Notes under the pieces: model-generated
Told to the model about the DNA's origin: nothing
The model's input: only the letters and a program-made list of their open reading frames with translations
Databases searched by the model: none
Made by a program: the position numbers and the translations under genes
Shown here: one piece after another, positions 9,389 through 17,610 of the stretch
Numbering within the stretch: position 1 is the first letter of the stretch
How the letters are laid out: each line of letters begins with the position of its first letter
NCBI RefSeq assembly: GCF_000147695.2
Contig: NC_015958.1
Location: 784,501 to 848,500 of the forward strand
DNA: 64,000 nt
Reading direction: 5' to 3'
From: Thermoanaerobacter wiegelii Rt8.B1
Lineage (GTDB): Bacteria; Bacillota; Thermoanaerobacteria; Thermoanaerobacterales; Thermoanaerobacteraceae

Positions 9389-9515
9389 TAGGGTGGGAAC
9401 CACCCGAATTTACGCCTGTAGAGATTGGACCTCTACTGCTGGGGATACAGTCCCGGCAGCAAGTCTGGTCGACGAAGCAGGAAGCCTCCACCTCTTTAGG
9501 TGGATGGTAGTTCAC
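9389..9515 (+). ncRNA. TnpB omega RNA and right end of the element
   Basis: The non-coding tail after tnpB holds paired segments (CTGTAGAGATTGGACCTCTACT; CCACCT/AGGTGG at 9488-9503) ending in GGTAGTTCAC. This is where TnpB guide RNAs end; their guide is read from DNA flanking the right end (about 9516-9535 here). The RNA normally starts inside the tnpB 3' end, so its 5' boundary is uncertain. Confidence 0.6.
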
Positions 9516-9684
9516 CTAAGCTACATTTGAACGGACTGCTGTAAATCCTGAAGCTTTTACAGAAATAAACATGAAGTTAGATAAAAAACTAGAGAATTTT
9601 GATAAAAATATTCCAGAATTAAGCCAAAGGTTGCAGGAAGCGAAGTTAGATATTAAGCTTTTAAAAGAGCAGTAGTAAATTTGT

Positions 9685-9834
9685 AGACATCGAGATACAC
9701 TATAAAGTGTGTCTTTTTTTGTAAAATATAGTTTATCATTTTGTTTTTCTGAAGCGTGGTGTAGCGAACTCTGGAAGAAGCGAAGGGCCTGCGAAGCACG
9801 GAGAAGAATTTCAGTTAAAAAGCATGAAAAAAGA
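9685..9834 (+). repeat. 150-bp direct repeat, copy 1 (with terminator)
   Basis: Nearly identical to 17442-17591; I saw one mismatch (GCACGGAGAAG versus GCACGAAGAAG). It begins with a terminator-like hairpin AGATACACT/AGTGTGTCT plus seven T, then an unusual GC-richer stretch (GAAGCGTGGTGTAGCGAACT). In copy 2 it leads directly to an AAA-ATPase gene; here that gene lies about 1.9 kb further on, behind an IS110 insertion. The following 159 bases to 9993 hold nothing I recognise. Confidence 0.9.
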
Positions 9835-9993
9835 GAAGAAAGACAAACGGTAAAATGTCAAGGGGGTAATTAAAAAATTTTTGAGGCATTTAAAGGGCAA
9901 AAAGGCAAAAAGATACCCTTCTCCCAATATACCAATAAATGGAATTGGAAGTTCCAAAATAGAGTTCTTTATTAATTTTTAACAAAAGAGTAT

Positions 9994-11246
9994 TTAAATA
10001 CTAACAACACCTCTTTCTTGATATAATTGACCTTTGCTGAGCATTGCAAAGATCAGAGGGATTAATCTTCTAGCAGTTAAGACGAGGGCACGTTTATGTT
10101 GGTGTTTAGGTACCTCGCGATACTTCTTGTTGTAGTACTCTTTAAACCTCACTGTGTGCACCCTAACACAGTTAGCGGCTTCAACAAGATAGTATCGCAG
10201 GTACTGATCACCACACTTAACCAAAGAAGTATCCTGGGCATTGAAATTACCAGACTGATATTTATTCCAGATGAGGCCGGCATACTTGGCAAGAGCAGCT
10301 TCATTATTAAACCTTTTGATATCTCCAATTTCAGCGATGATACCAGCAGCAAGGACGTCCCCAATACCGGGGATAGTAGTTAAAGTTTGATTAAAAGCTT
10401 TAAGCTGTCTTTAAACTTGCCGTCAAGCTTTTTAAGTTGGGATTCAAGGAAGCGGATATTTTCGAGAGTCATAGAAAGAGCTAAGTCGTTTGCTTCAGCA
10501 AGATCAGGATGAAGCCTGTAAGCTCTGTTAGCAGCAGCTTTTAAAGTTTTGGCGATTTGAGTAGGATCTGAGAGTCTGTTATTGCCGTTTTTCACAATAA
10601 AGTCTATGAGGTCATCAAGAGGCATGGAAGCAATATCATCAGGAGTAAAATTTTCAATGATAGCTAAGGAAACCTTACCAAATATATTGCTAAAAGGGCA
10701 CTCTGAAGGATAGGTTGAGAACTTGAAAGAAATAAGGCTTAGGGCACGATTTTTTTCACGGACCAGACTGCGGACAATATGATAACGCATGCGAGTGAGC
10801 CTTTGTAGTGCAGCGTATCTCAAGTCTGGGAGAGGAGTTGGTTTGACCTGTCCAAATCTAACACATTCGGCGATAACAGCTGCATCAATGGAGTCTGTTT
10901 TAGGAAGATGGATATAAGCGCCTTTAAAAGATTTAATGATAGAAGGATTGATGACGTAGAATAGAGGATTAAAGGGAGCAAGTTCAGGAGAAGAAGCCAG
11001 GAAAGTATGCAAATGCCAGGCATAGTGTGAAGTAGCTTCCATGCCAAATTTAATGGATGAAATATTGAACTGTTGAGCAATAGATACAGTAAAATCTATA
11101 AGCTGTTGAGCGCCATCTAAATCATTGGGGAAGAATAAAGCTTTTTTAACTAAGCGGTTACCGGCCTCATCAATAAAGGAAGCAGCATTTAATTCGCTAG
11201 AGATATCAATGCCCACAATAAGTGTAGAGCTCATGGATAAATTCAC
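9994..11246 (-). pseudogene. IS110-family transposase, frameshifted
   Basis: IS110 recombinases use a RuvC-like DEDD domain plus a C-terminal Tnp20 domain with a catalytic serine, guided by a bridge RNA. The N-terminal part (11246-10380) has VGIDISSELNAASF, GMEATSHYAWHL and DSIDAAVIAE, consistent with the DEDD core. The C-terminal part continues in another frame with TTIPGIGDVLAAGIIAEIGD and KYAGLIWNKYQSGNF. The break is near 10397-10400, where adding one base (AAAGGCTTTTAAT for AAAGCTTTTAAT) restores FNQTLTTIPGIG. The true start may be GTG 11246 or ATG 11234 after AAGGAGC. Confidence 0.85.
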
Positions 11247-11273
11247 GCTCCTTTTTGAAAAAAGTTTTTTGAA

Positions 11274-11549
11274 GGTCCTTTGTCTCTGAGAGTTATTTGT
11301 AATACACCCTCGCCGTGATTAGTGCTCAGATTAAGCTTATAGGGTGCCTGACCATCGATGCTCAAGCGATGGCCAGATAAGCTAAAGAGGCACAACAAAC
11401 GAGTATGTATTACTCAAATAACTCCAGAGGTTCAGTCTTTACCGAGTGGTAATGCTGCTTTACCAGCATGCCACAGAGGTGAGTTCAAAATTACCTCAGT
11501 AAACTTAAAAGGGACCTTCCACTCTTAAGTTTATCAGAGACAAAGGACC
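11274..11549 (-). ncRNA. Candidate IS110 bridge RNA region
   Basis: The stretch 5' of the IS110 gene is non-coding but highly structured. It is closed by a perfect 16-bp inverted repeat (GGTCCTTTGTCTCTGA at 11274-11289; complement at 11534-11549). Inside are a long-range stem (GTTATTTGTAATAC near 11291 with GTATTACTCAAATAAC near 11408), a CCATCG/CGATGG hairpin near 11350-11372 and a TAAACTTAA/TTAAGTTTA hairpin near 11500-11533. In the IS110 subgroup the bridge RNA is encoded upstream of the recombinase, which fits. Fold judged by eye only. Confidence 0.55.
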
Positions 11550-11685
11550 ATTTAAATAAAAAATGAGAGATTTAATTATGAGATTGTTTTACCAGGGCAA
11601 AAATGGTTTTTAAGGATTTAATTTGTGTGCTTATTATTAAATTTTTGATGTGGTTTACAATCATATTATACGAGAGGTGGTAAAG

Positions 11686-13374
11686 ATGAAGAAAATACCC
11701 TATGGGATGTCCAATTTCAGAGTGATGAGAGAAGAAGGATACCTTTACGTAGACAAGACGATGTATATAGAGAAGATAGAGAATCTAAATAGCAAATATC
11801 TGTTTTTCATAAGGCCGAGGAGATTTGGGAAAAGTCTATTTCTTTCCACATTAGAGAACTACTATGACATAAACAATGAAAAAGACTTTGAAAAATTATT
11901 TGGCGACTTATATATAGGGAAGAACCCAACAAAACTGAAGAACAGTTATATGATATTCAAGCTGAATTTTTCAGGCCTAAACACAGAAAACAAAGACAAA
12001 CTAAAAGAGTCCTTTTTGTTAAGTATGAAAAATTCAATAAATGCTTTATTAGGCAGATACGAGGGTATATTAGAAAATACGGAAGAAATAAGGAAAAAAA
12101 TTGACCAAATAACGGATATAAATGCAGTTATAATGACGATTATAAATGAAGTAAAAAAAGTAGGTAAAAAGATTTATCTAATAATAGACGAATACGACCA
12201 TTTTGCCAATGACATAATAGCGATGGGGGATAATGAATTTTACAGAGAGATAGTAAGGGCATCAGGCTTTGTAAGAGACTTTTATGAGACATTGAAGATA
12301 GGGACAGAGAGTGTAATAGACAGGATATTCATAACAGGGATATCGCCAATAATGTTGGACGACTTAACGAGTGGATTTAACATAGCGTTAAACGTCACAA
12401 TGGATTTAAGCTTAAATGAGATGCTGGGATTTACAGAAGAAGAAGTGGTGAAGATATTAGAAGAAGTAGGGATAGAGGAAAAAGAGAATTTAATAAATAA
12501 CTTAAGGGAATTATACGATGGCTATAAATTCAACAAAAATGCTAAGACAAGGGTATACAATCCAGACATGGTACTATACTTTTTAGCACAATACAAAAAC
12601 ACAGGAGGATATCCAGAGTATCTAATAGACGACAATGTAAAGACAGACTATGGCAGGCTAAACAGGCTTACAATGAATGAAGAGAACAAGGCATTGCTAG
12701 AGAGGATCATAAAAGAGGAAGGGATAGTAGCGGAAATAGTAACAAAATTTTCATTTGACAGAATGTACGACGAAGAATACTTTATATCGTTGTTATTCTA
12801 TATGGGGTTACTCACGATAGAGAGACAAGAAAAAACGAGATTATTTTTAAAAATACCCAATTACGTAATCAAGACAATAATGTGGGAATATATAGAAACG
12901 AATTTAAAGAAAGAATACAAAATAAATCTTGACCTAAATGAATTAAGGAAGACCATAGAAGAGATGGCGTATGAAGGGAGAATAAAACCGTATATAGAGT
13001 ATATAAGCCAGAATGTGCTAAAGGTGCTGTCGAACAGGGATATAATAAACTTTGACGAAAAATATATAAAGGTGATTTTAATTACGTACCTTGTAAACAG
13101 TAAGGCCTATAGGCCGATAAGTGAGAGAGAGACAGAGGGAGGGTATATAGACATATACTTAGAGAGGGATATAAGGATACCGGATGTAAAATACGAGTGG
13201 TTAATAGAGTTAAAGTATATAAAGAAGAGTGAGAAGGACAAGGTAGATAAGATAAAAGAAGAGGGAATAAAGCAGCTTAAGAGGTATAGAGAAAGCAAAG
13301 GGCTAAAAGAGAGAAAAGATGTAAAGCAAGCGCTCATTATATTCATAGGAAAAGATTGTCAATTCTCAAATTAA
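11686..13374 (+). CDS. AAA-ATPase/PDDEXK nuclease-family protein, copy 1
   Basis: Member of the AAA-ATPase-like (PF09820-type) plus PDDEXK_9 family, common in multiple copies in Firmicutes and Bacteroidetes; role unproven. Start at ATG 11686 (MKKIPYGMSNF), with GAGAGGTGG seven bases upstream and matching the paralogue at 17611. The N-terminal signature VDKTMYIEKIE and FIRPRRFGKSLFLS (Walker A-like) is followed by IYLIIDEYDHFAN (Walker B-like). The C-terminal nuclease-like motif is GGYIDIYLERD ... YEWLIELKYIKK (Asp, then Glu-x-Lys). About 562 aa. Blocks of near-identity with copy 2 alternate with diverged blocks. Confidence 0.85.
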   Translation: MKKIPYGMSNFRVMREEGYLYVDKTMYIEKIENLNSKYLFFIRPRRFGKSLFLSTLENYYDINNEKDFEKLFGDLYIGKNPTKLKNSYMIFKLNFSGLNTENKDKLKESFLLSMKNSINALLGRYEGILENTEEIRKKIDQITDINAVIMTIINEVKKVGKKIYLIIDEYDHFANDIIAMGDNEFYREIVRASGFVRDFYETLKIGTESVIDRIFITGISPIMLDDLTSGFNIALNVTMDLSLNEMLGFTEEEVVKILEEVGIEEKENLINNLRELYDGYKFNKNAKTRVYNPDMVLYFLAQYKNTGGYPEYLIDDNVKTDYGRLNRLTMNEENKALLERIIKEEGIVAEIVTKFSFDRMYDEEYFISLLFYMGLLTIERQEKTRLFLKIPNYVIKTIMWEYIETNLKKEYKINLDLNELRKTIEEMAYEGRIKPYIEYISQNVLKVLSNRDIINFDEKYIKVILITYLVNSKAYRPISERETEGGYIDIYLERDIRIPDVKYEWLIELKYIKKSEKDKVDKIKEEGIKQLKRYRESKGLKERKDVKQALIIFIGKDCQFSN

Positions 13375-13464
13375 ATCTCCAAAGATTTTCAAATTATAAT
13401 GGCATTTTTTAAGTGCATAAAAGTATTTTTTCTCAAATTATTACAGCCTGATTAAAAATTTTTT

Positions 13465-13483
13465 TCACTTTCCAAGAGCATTA
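13465..13483 (+). repeat. Transposon left-end site
   Basis: TCACTTTCCAAGAGCATTA, a diverged match to the right-end sites, in inverted orientation to the copies at 15825 and 16442. Confidence 0.5.
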
Positions 13484-13543
13484 CCGCCAAAATATGTTAA
13501 TATCTGTTATTGAAATTTTATTTAATTAATATATAATAAAATT

Positions 13544-13575
13544 GAGAGTAACACAAAAAGTGCTACTCTCATAAA
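13544..13575 (-). terminator. Terminator after the TniB-like gene
   Basis: GAGAGTAACAC (13544-13554) pairs with GTGCTACTCTC (13560-13570) with one mismatch. Read on the minus strand it overlaps the ATPase stop codon and is followed by AATTTTATT. Confidence 0.65.
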
Positions 13576-14369
13576 CTGATTTCATTTTGTGCCTGGTATA
13601 TTACTTCTTCGTCTATTTCTCTTAGCCTTTTAGAATACGCATAGAGTAAAGAAGCTGTTACCAGGTTATTTATTATCCTTGGGAGCCCTTTTGTTAGGGA
13701 ATATATTGCTTCATATGCTGATGGTGTAAATATATCATCCATCATTCCGGCTATTTTCATTCTTGTTTTTATATAATCTTGAATTTCTTCTTTTTTTAGC
13801 CCTTGCATCACATACTTTATAGAAATTCTTTGCCTTAGTGCACTGTTTACATTGAGAGCTAGTTTGTTTCTTATGTGTGGTTGTCCTGAAAGTATCAATA
13901 TATACGGGTTTTGAGAATCCATATTAAAGTTAAATATTATTCTCAAATCTTCAAGAACATCATTAGAAACCAGTTGTATTTCATCTAATATTATGACAGG
14001 AGTTATTTTCTGGCTATAGTAAAGTTCTGTTATCGCTCTTTGTATCTGGTAAAAGAGCGTTACTTTTTTGTATGAGGGTGTTTCGCCTAAAATCATAGCC
14101 AATGCTTGATAGAATTCTCTCACTGTAAGTGTAGATAAAGCGAAATAACATGGTTTAAATGTAGAACGGTTGAGGCTTTCAGCATATCTTCTTAATGCAG
14201 TAGATTTACCTGAACCGGCCTCCCCAACGATAAGTCCTATACCCCTTGTTTCTTGTAAATATTTTAACCTGGCATTTAATTCGGCAATGTCTTCACTTAT
14301 GTAAAGGTCGTTTACACTTATCTCTTTAGAAAATGGATTAAATTTCATTCCAAAATATTGGGTAAACAC
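13569..14369 (-). CDS. TniB/TnsC/ExeA-like AAA ATPase of the transposon
   Basis: ATPase (266 aa) that in related elements selects target DNA and activates the DDE transposase. Walker A GEAGSGKST lies about 14 residues after ARLKYLQETRG, Walker B is VIILDEIQ, and a sensor-like region LILSGQPHIRNKL follows. The GTG at 14369 gives MFTQYFGMKFNPFSKE, the usual ExeA/TniB start, with GAGAGGTG six bases upstream. A TTG at 14390 would overlap the transposase stop by four bases and is the alternative. Second gene after the transposase; the pairing is diagnostic of this transposon class. Confidence 0.85.
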   Translation of the reverse strand: MFTQYFGMKFNPFSKEISVNDLYISEDIAELNARLKYLQETRGIGLIVGEAGSGKSTALRRYAESLNRSTFKPCYFALSTLTVREFYQALAMILGETPSYKKVTLFYQIQRAITELYYSQKITPVIILDEIQLVSNDVLEDLRIIFNFNMDSQNPYILILSGQPHIRNKLALNVNSALRQRISIKYVMQGLKKEEIQDYIKTRMKIAGMMDDIFTPSAYEAIYSLTKGLPRIINNLVTASLLYAYSKRLREIDEEVIYQAQNEISL

Positions 14370-14386
14370 TTTAAGGCACCTCTCTT

Positions 14387-15700
14387 TCAATCAATGATAT
14401 CGTTAAAAGAGATTACTTTATGCTTGGTAAAATCACTTATTTCTTCATTTTCGTTTACGTCATTTTTGCCTTTTATATACGCAGCAGGAATTTTAGCATT
14501 CTCATGAAAATTCACTTTATACGCTTCCCCCACTTTTTTGCCCTCATAATAAAGTAGAAGCGGTGTATTATCCTTAAGCCACTCAGGGTCATATCTGACT
14601 TCTAAGTGCATATTTTTAAACTTTTCTTCTGTTTCATAAAGTATATTTTCCACTTTAAGTGTAGCATCCTTATTTACCTTACGATTTACTCTTATGAGAA
14701 AACATTCATTCAACATATCTATGTTACACATATTTATTCTTGATATTTGTGACATGAAAAAATCTAAAGGACTCATGCCAATACTGCTGTGTTCTTTTCT
14801 GTTGTAATCTTCCTCCAGCCATTTAAAAAACATCATGTTGAGTTCATCTATACTCTTTACGGAGGTAGGATCTATTGTGCTTAAGAATCTCATTCTCACC
14901 GTATGAAAGAATCTTTCTATTTTTCCTTTTGAATGAGGTGAAAAAGGCTCAGCGTGAATAAGAGATGTGCCTAGTGAAGCACAGATATATTCCAATTGAC
15001 TGCTTCTATATATCTTTCCGTTGTCAGTGTAAAGCATTTTGGGTATCCCCCTTCTTTGCACCGCCTCTTTAAATGAGTCTCTTAAAGCTAAAAAATTCTG
15101 GGTATAGTAAAAGCGAGCATAGGTACAAAGCCTTGAAGCATCATCTATATATGCAATAAGGTACGTTTGTCTTTTTGTTTTACCTTCTTTAATATATGGC
15201 CCATACATGACATCAGTTTGCCACAGTTCATTGATGTATTCATGGGAAAACCTCTTTGTTTTACCCTCTTTTTCTTTATCTAGAGATTTTACAGGAATGT
15301 TTTTCAAAAACCTATAGAATGTCGAAAGGAATACTTTATCCGGTGATATTATTCCTTCTCCTATCAATGTCTCATAAAGAAGTTTGTTGGGCATTTCAGG
15401 ATGTTCAAGCTTCTTTTGCTTTATTCTCTCTGAAAGTTCAAAGTCTATCTTTCTGTATTTGCCTCTGTCACTTCGATAACCCGGCTTTAACGCTTCTATA
15501 CCACCTCTTAAATACTGATACAGCCACCCTCTAAGTGTCTTAGGAGTATATCTTCTCATTCCAAGATAAGGTATCTCAATAGGTTTATCGGAAAGAGCAT
15601 CAAAATATTCTTTCTGATTTTTTACCTGTCCGTTTAACACCGGACTTATCAGTGAAAATCTCTTTAATGCTATAGCTTCTCTCGCTTTTTCATCAAGCAT
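14387..15700 (-). CDS. DDE transposase, TniA/Mu-type
   Basis: Integrase-core transposase (437 aa). The catalytic triad is visible: Asp163 in LWQTDVMYGPYI, Asp226 in PKMLYTDNGKIY and Glu262 in SPHSKGKIERFF, with a 35-residue D-E spacing as in rve proteins. The N-terminal 130 residues contain helix-turn-helix-like DNA-binding segments (RRYTPKTLRGWLYQYLRGG) and the C-terminal 120 residues are Mu-type beta-rich. Full length, no visible defect. It is followed almost immediately by the ATPase gene, so the two are co-expressed. Confidence 0.88.
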   Translation of the reverse strand: MLDEKAREAIALKRFSLISPVLNGQVKNQKEYFDALSDKPIEIPYLGMRRYTPKTLRGWLYQYLRGGIEALKPGYRSDRGKYRKIDFELSERIKQKKLEHPEMPNKLLYETLIGEGIISPDKVFLSTFYRFLKNIPVKSLDKEKEGKTKRFSHEYINELWQTDVMYGPYIKEGKTKRQTYLIAYIDDASRLCTYARFYYTQNFLALRDSFKEAVQRRGIPKMLYTDNGKIYRSSQLEYICASLGTSLIHAEPFSPHSKGKIERFFHTVRMRFLSTIDPTSVKSIDELNMMFFKWLEEDYNRKEHSSIGMSPLDFFMSQISRINMCNIDMLNECFLIRVNRKVNKDATLKVENILYETEEKFKNMHLEVRYDPEWLKDNTPLLLYYEGKKVGEAYKVNFHENAKIPAAYIKGKNDVNENEEISDFTKHKVISFNDIID

Positions 15701-15824
15701 TTATATGTTCCCCCTTCACTTTTTTGATTTCTTAATCGTAATTTTAGCTCATATCTGGGGGACATTAAAGGAAAAAGCTATGTTGCTAAGAAAAAATCAA
15801 AATTTTTATTTAAATCTTTCATGT

Positions 15825-15844
15825 TTAATGCTAAAATTATGTGA
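15825..15844 (+). repeat. Internal copy of the transposon end site
   Basis: TTAATGCTAAAATTATGTGA, 17 of 20 bases as in the right-end site at 16443-16462. It sits between the two upstream genes and contains the stop codon of the DUF6431 gene, so it may let transposase repress or couple expression, or mark an older end. Confidence 0.6.
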
Positions 15845-16418
15845 GAGGGGCCAGAAATGATTTTTGGCAATGGGCATAAAACCGTTGGGAAAAGAGTGGT
15901 ACAATGTTTATTATGTCCAAAATCTCTCTGGCCCTCTCTCTTTGAGAACTAACCTCGAATAACTTTATGTAAGGGTCTATTTGCCTTAATCCATATATGA
16001 TAAAACTTAAATTATTCATTATCCTTTTGGTGTAAAAATATATATGCTGTCTTGAAAATAGTATGGTAGGGAAGTTTCTTTTTAAGTCATTTATGAAAGA
16101 ACTGAGAGTTTTTTCTCTTGTAAGTGTCTCTTTTAAAGACTTTACAATCATATTGAAAGAATACTGAAAATGAGGAATACAGAAATCAGGGAGGTAGGAA
16201 AGAGTCCTTTTGCACACAGGGCATATATACCTTCTTATGGCTATTTTTACACAGTTAGGTCCATCTAAATAGTAACGGTAGTAAAAACCGTGCTTTTTTA
16301 GTTTTACTCTGCACTTGCAGTCAGAATGAGGGCATCTGTCTGGTGGGTCAGGAAAATTGTAATCTTTACTTCTTTGCAAATATTCTTCAATGTTATCAAC
16401 ATGAAAAATTATTTGCAT
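15837..16418 (-). CDS. DUF6431-type zinc-binding transposon protein
   Basis: 193-residue protein on the transposon strand, first in the operon. The N-terminal part has two metal-ligand clusters (CPHSDCKCR and CPVCKRTLS) about 40 residues apart, a zinc-ribbon-like DNA-binding domain resembling DUF6431 proteins found beside TniA/ExeA-type transposons. The remainder is helical and basic. The ATG at 16418 has TTGGAGATG upstream. Its exact job is unknown; a role in recognising the ends or controlling transposition is inferred from position. The stop lies within a transposon-end repeat. Confidence 0.6.
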   Translation of the reverse strand: MQIIFHVDNIEEYLQRSKDYNFPDPPDRCPHSDCKCRVKLKKHGFYYRYYLDGPNCVKIAIRRYICPVCKRTLSYLPDFCIPHFQYSFNMIVKSLKETLTREKTLSSFINDLKRNFPTILFSRQHIYFYTKRIMNNLSFIIYGLRQIDPYIKLFEVSSQRERAREILDIINIVPLFSQRFYAHCQKSFLAPLT

Positions 16419-16441
16419 AAAACAACATCTCCAATTAAAAA

Positions 16442-16493
16442 ATTAATGCTAAAAGAATGTGATGAATTTTTTTCACATTCCTTTAGCATTAAT
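16442..16493. repeat. Palindromic pair of transposon right-end sites
   Basis: Two copies of the 21-bp site face each other: ATTAATGCTAAAAGAATGTGA (16442-16462) and its near-perfect complement (16473-16493), ten bases apart. The outer copy probably is, or lies next to, the transposon terminus. Confidence 0.75.
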
Positions 16494-16591
16494 TTTATCA
16501 CAAGATTATTTAATCTGAAAAATTTTATCGGTTTTGGGCTGAATTAATTTGAGAAATGACAAAAAGATGAATACCAAGTAATTGAATAAAT

Positions 16592-16660
16592 TGACGATGC
16601 CTTATTCCACATAAATTTTTATTATAGCTAGAATAAGGCGTCATTGTTGTTTTTTTATTT
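16592..16660 (+). terminator. Terminator-like hairpin with U-tract
   Basis: TGACGATGCCTTATTC and GAATAAGGCGTCA pair with a two-base bulge around a 23-nt loop, followed by TTGTTGTTTTTTTATTTTTT. No gene is left directly upstream, so it probably belonged to a gene displaced by the transposon. Confidence 0.5.
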
Positions 16661-16798
16661 TTTGTAACTGCCAGAAAAAGCAAAATAAAAAATCAGAATG
16701 AATTGTGAAAGGAATAATATGTGTGTGAAAATAAAAACTTGTTTAATATTATTAAAACTATCTCTGTTATGATATAATAAAACAAAGGAGTATAGCAA

Positions 16799-17122
16799 AT
16801 GAAGGAATTAGATATAAAAACTATAAAAAAGTTAATCTTGAAGGGACAGTGGTTTTTAAGTGAACATGCTTTAGATAGATTAATTGAAAGAAATTTAAGA
16901 ATATCTGACGTTTTAGTTTCAATTTTAAACGGCGAAATCATAGAAACATATCCAGAAGACCCTCGTGGTTACAGTTGTTTGGTTTTAGGTAGGAAAGATG
17001 AGCTTTTTATTCATACTGTTTGTGGTTTTATAAAGGATAATTTGGTGATTATAACGGTTTATATTCCTGAACCGCCTAAATGGATAGATGAGAGAACGAG
17101 AGGAGGCAATGATTGTGAATAA
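16799..17122 (+). CDS. DUF4258 protein, possible toxin of a two-gene module
   Basis: 107-residue DUF4258-type protein: LSEHALDRLIERNLRISDV, GEIIETYPEDPRGYSCLVLG and a C-terminal IITVYIPEPPKWID. The fold is related to RelE/BrnT-like small toxins, but toxicity is unproven. ATG 16799 follows AAAGGAG. A TATAAT box at about 16773 makes a local promoter likely. Its end overlaps the following zinc-finger gene, the arrangement of many toxin-antitoxin pairs. Low complexity is absent and codon use is ordinary. Confidence 0.75.
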   Translation: MKELDIKTIKKLILKGQWFLSEHALDRLIERNLRISDVLVSILNGEIIETYPEDPRGYSCLVLGRKDELFIHTVCGFIKDNLVIITVYIPEPPKWIDERTRGGNDCE

Positions 17123-17348
17123 ATGCGTTAAGTGTGGCTGTGAAAAGTTAATAAAAACAAAAGTCACACTTGAAAAATGGATTAATGGAAAACTCATTGT
17201 TGTGGAAAATGTTCCGGCGTGGGTTTGCAAAGAATGTGGAGAAAAATATTTTGATGCAGAAACTACGTTAAAACTTGATGAGTATTTTTATGAATCAGTA
17301 CCAGAGAAAATTATTGAAGTTCCTGTGTTTGAATATAAGGAAGGATAG
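17115..17348 (+). CDS. YgiT-type zinc-finger protein, possible antitoxin
   Basis: About 77 residues with two CxxC pairs (CVKCGCEK and CKECGEKYF) and a conserved YFDAET segment, as in the N-terminal domain of MqsA/YgiT antitoxins; the HTH part of full MqsA is missing. I favour the GTG at 17115, eight bases after AGGAGG; ATG 17109 and ATG 17088 are in frame but badly spaced. It overlaps the DUF4258 gene by eight bases, so the pair is probably translationally coupled. Confidence 0.75.
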   Translation: MNKCVKCGCEKLIKTKVTLEKWINGKLIVVENVPAWVCKECGEKYFDAETTLKLDEYFYESVPEKIIEVPVFEYKEG

Positions 17349-17384
17349 AGTATTTATTATTTTATTAATTGTTTTAATAGAAGC

Positions 17385-17411
17385 AACAGAATTTGTTCTG
17401 TTTTATTTTTT
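17385..17411 (+). terminator. Terminator after the DUF4258/zinc-finger pair
   Basis: AACAGAA/TTCTGTT hairpin followed by TTATTTTTT. Confidence 0.65.
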
Positions 17412-17441
17412 ACAGGAAATGTTTGCTCTGGCTCAAACCTA

Positions 17442-17591
17442 AGACATCGAGATACACTATAAAGTGTGTCTTTTTTTGTAAAATATAGTTTATCATTTTG
17501 TTTTTCTGAAGCGTGGTGTAGCGAACTCTGGAAGAAGCGAAGGGCCTGCGAAGCACGAAGAAGAATTTCAGTTAAAAAGCATGAAAAAAGA
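17442..17591 (+). repeat. 150-bp direct repeat, copy 2 (with terminator)
   Basis: Second copy of 9685-9834, including the AGATACACT/AGTGTGTCT hairpin and T-run. It ends 20 bp upstream of the second AAA-ATPase gene. The duplication probably spread together with that gene. Confidence 0.9.
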
Positions 17592-17610
17592 AAATTAGGA
17601 GGGGGTAAAG

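Larger units (their letters stand above)
7771..9520 (+). mobile_element. IS200/IS605-family element (tnpA, tnpB, omega RNA)
   Basis: Left-end hairpin CTCCATCTTC/GATGGAG (7790-7811), tnpA, a frameshifted tnpB, then a right end with a CCACCT/AGGTGG hairpin (9488-9503) followed by TTCAC. These subterminal hairpins, the lack of terminal inverted repeats and lack of a target duplication are typical of single-strand transposition by TnpA. Exact ends are estimated to within about 10 bp. Confidence 0.85.
7727..9675 (+). pseudogene. Small coiled-coil gene split by an IS200/IS605 insertion
   Basis: The 5' part starts at GTG 7727 after a GGGGGT ribosome site and reads MTNKEFMNFVVDKFN before meeting the insertion sequence near 7771. 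The 3' part resumes after the element, near 9522, in an open frame with FERTAVNPEAFTEINMKLDK and a heptad-rich helix (LENFDKNIPELSQRLQEAKL) to the TAG at 9673-9675. A terminator follows immediately. Rejoined, the product would be about 65 residues, probably one coiled coil of unknown role. The join is inferred; an empty-site copy in a relative would prove it. Confidence 0.55.
13465..16493 (-). mobile_element. Three-gene TniA/TniB-like transposon
   Basis: Minus-strand operon of a DUF6431-type zinc protein, a DDE transposase with Mu-type C-terminal region and a TniB/TnsC-like ATPase. It is bounded by related 19-21 bp sites in inverted orientation: TCACTTTCCAAGAGCATTA at 13465-13483 and TTAATGCTAAAAGAATGTGA at the right end. 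These look like transposase-binding sites as in Mu/Tn7/Tn5053 relatives. No target-site duplication could be confirmed, so the outer ends are approximate. Confidence 0.7.
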
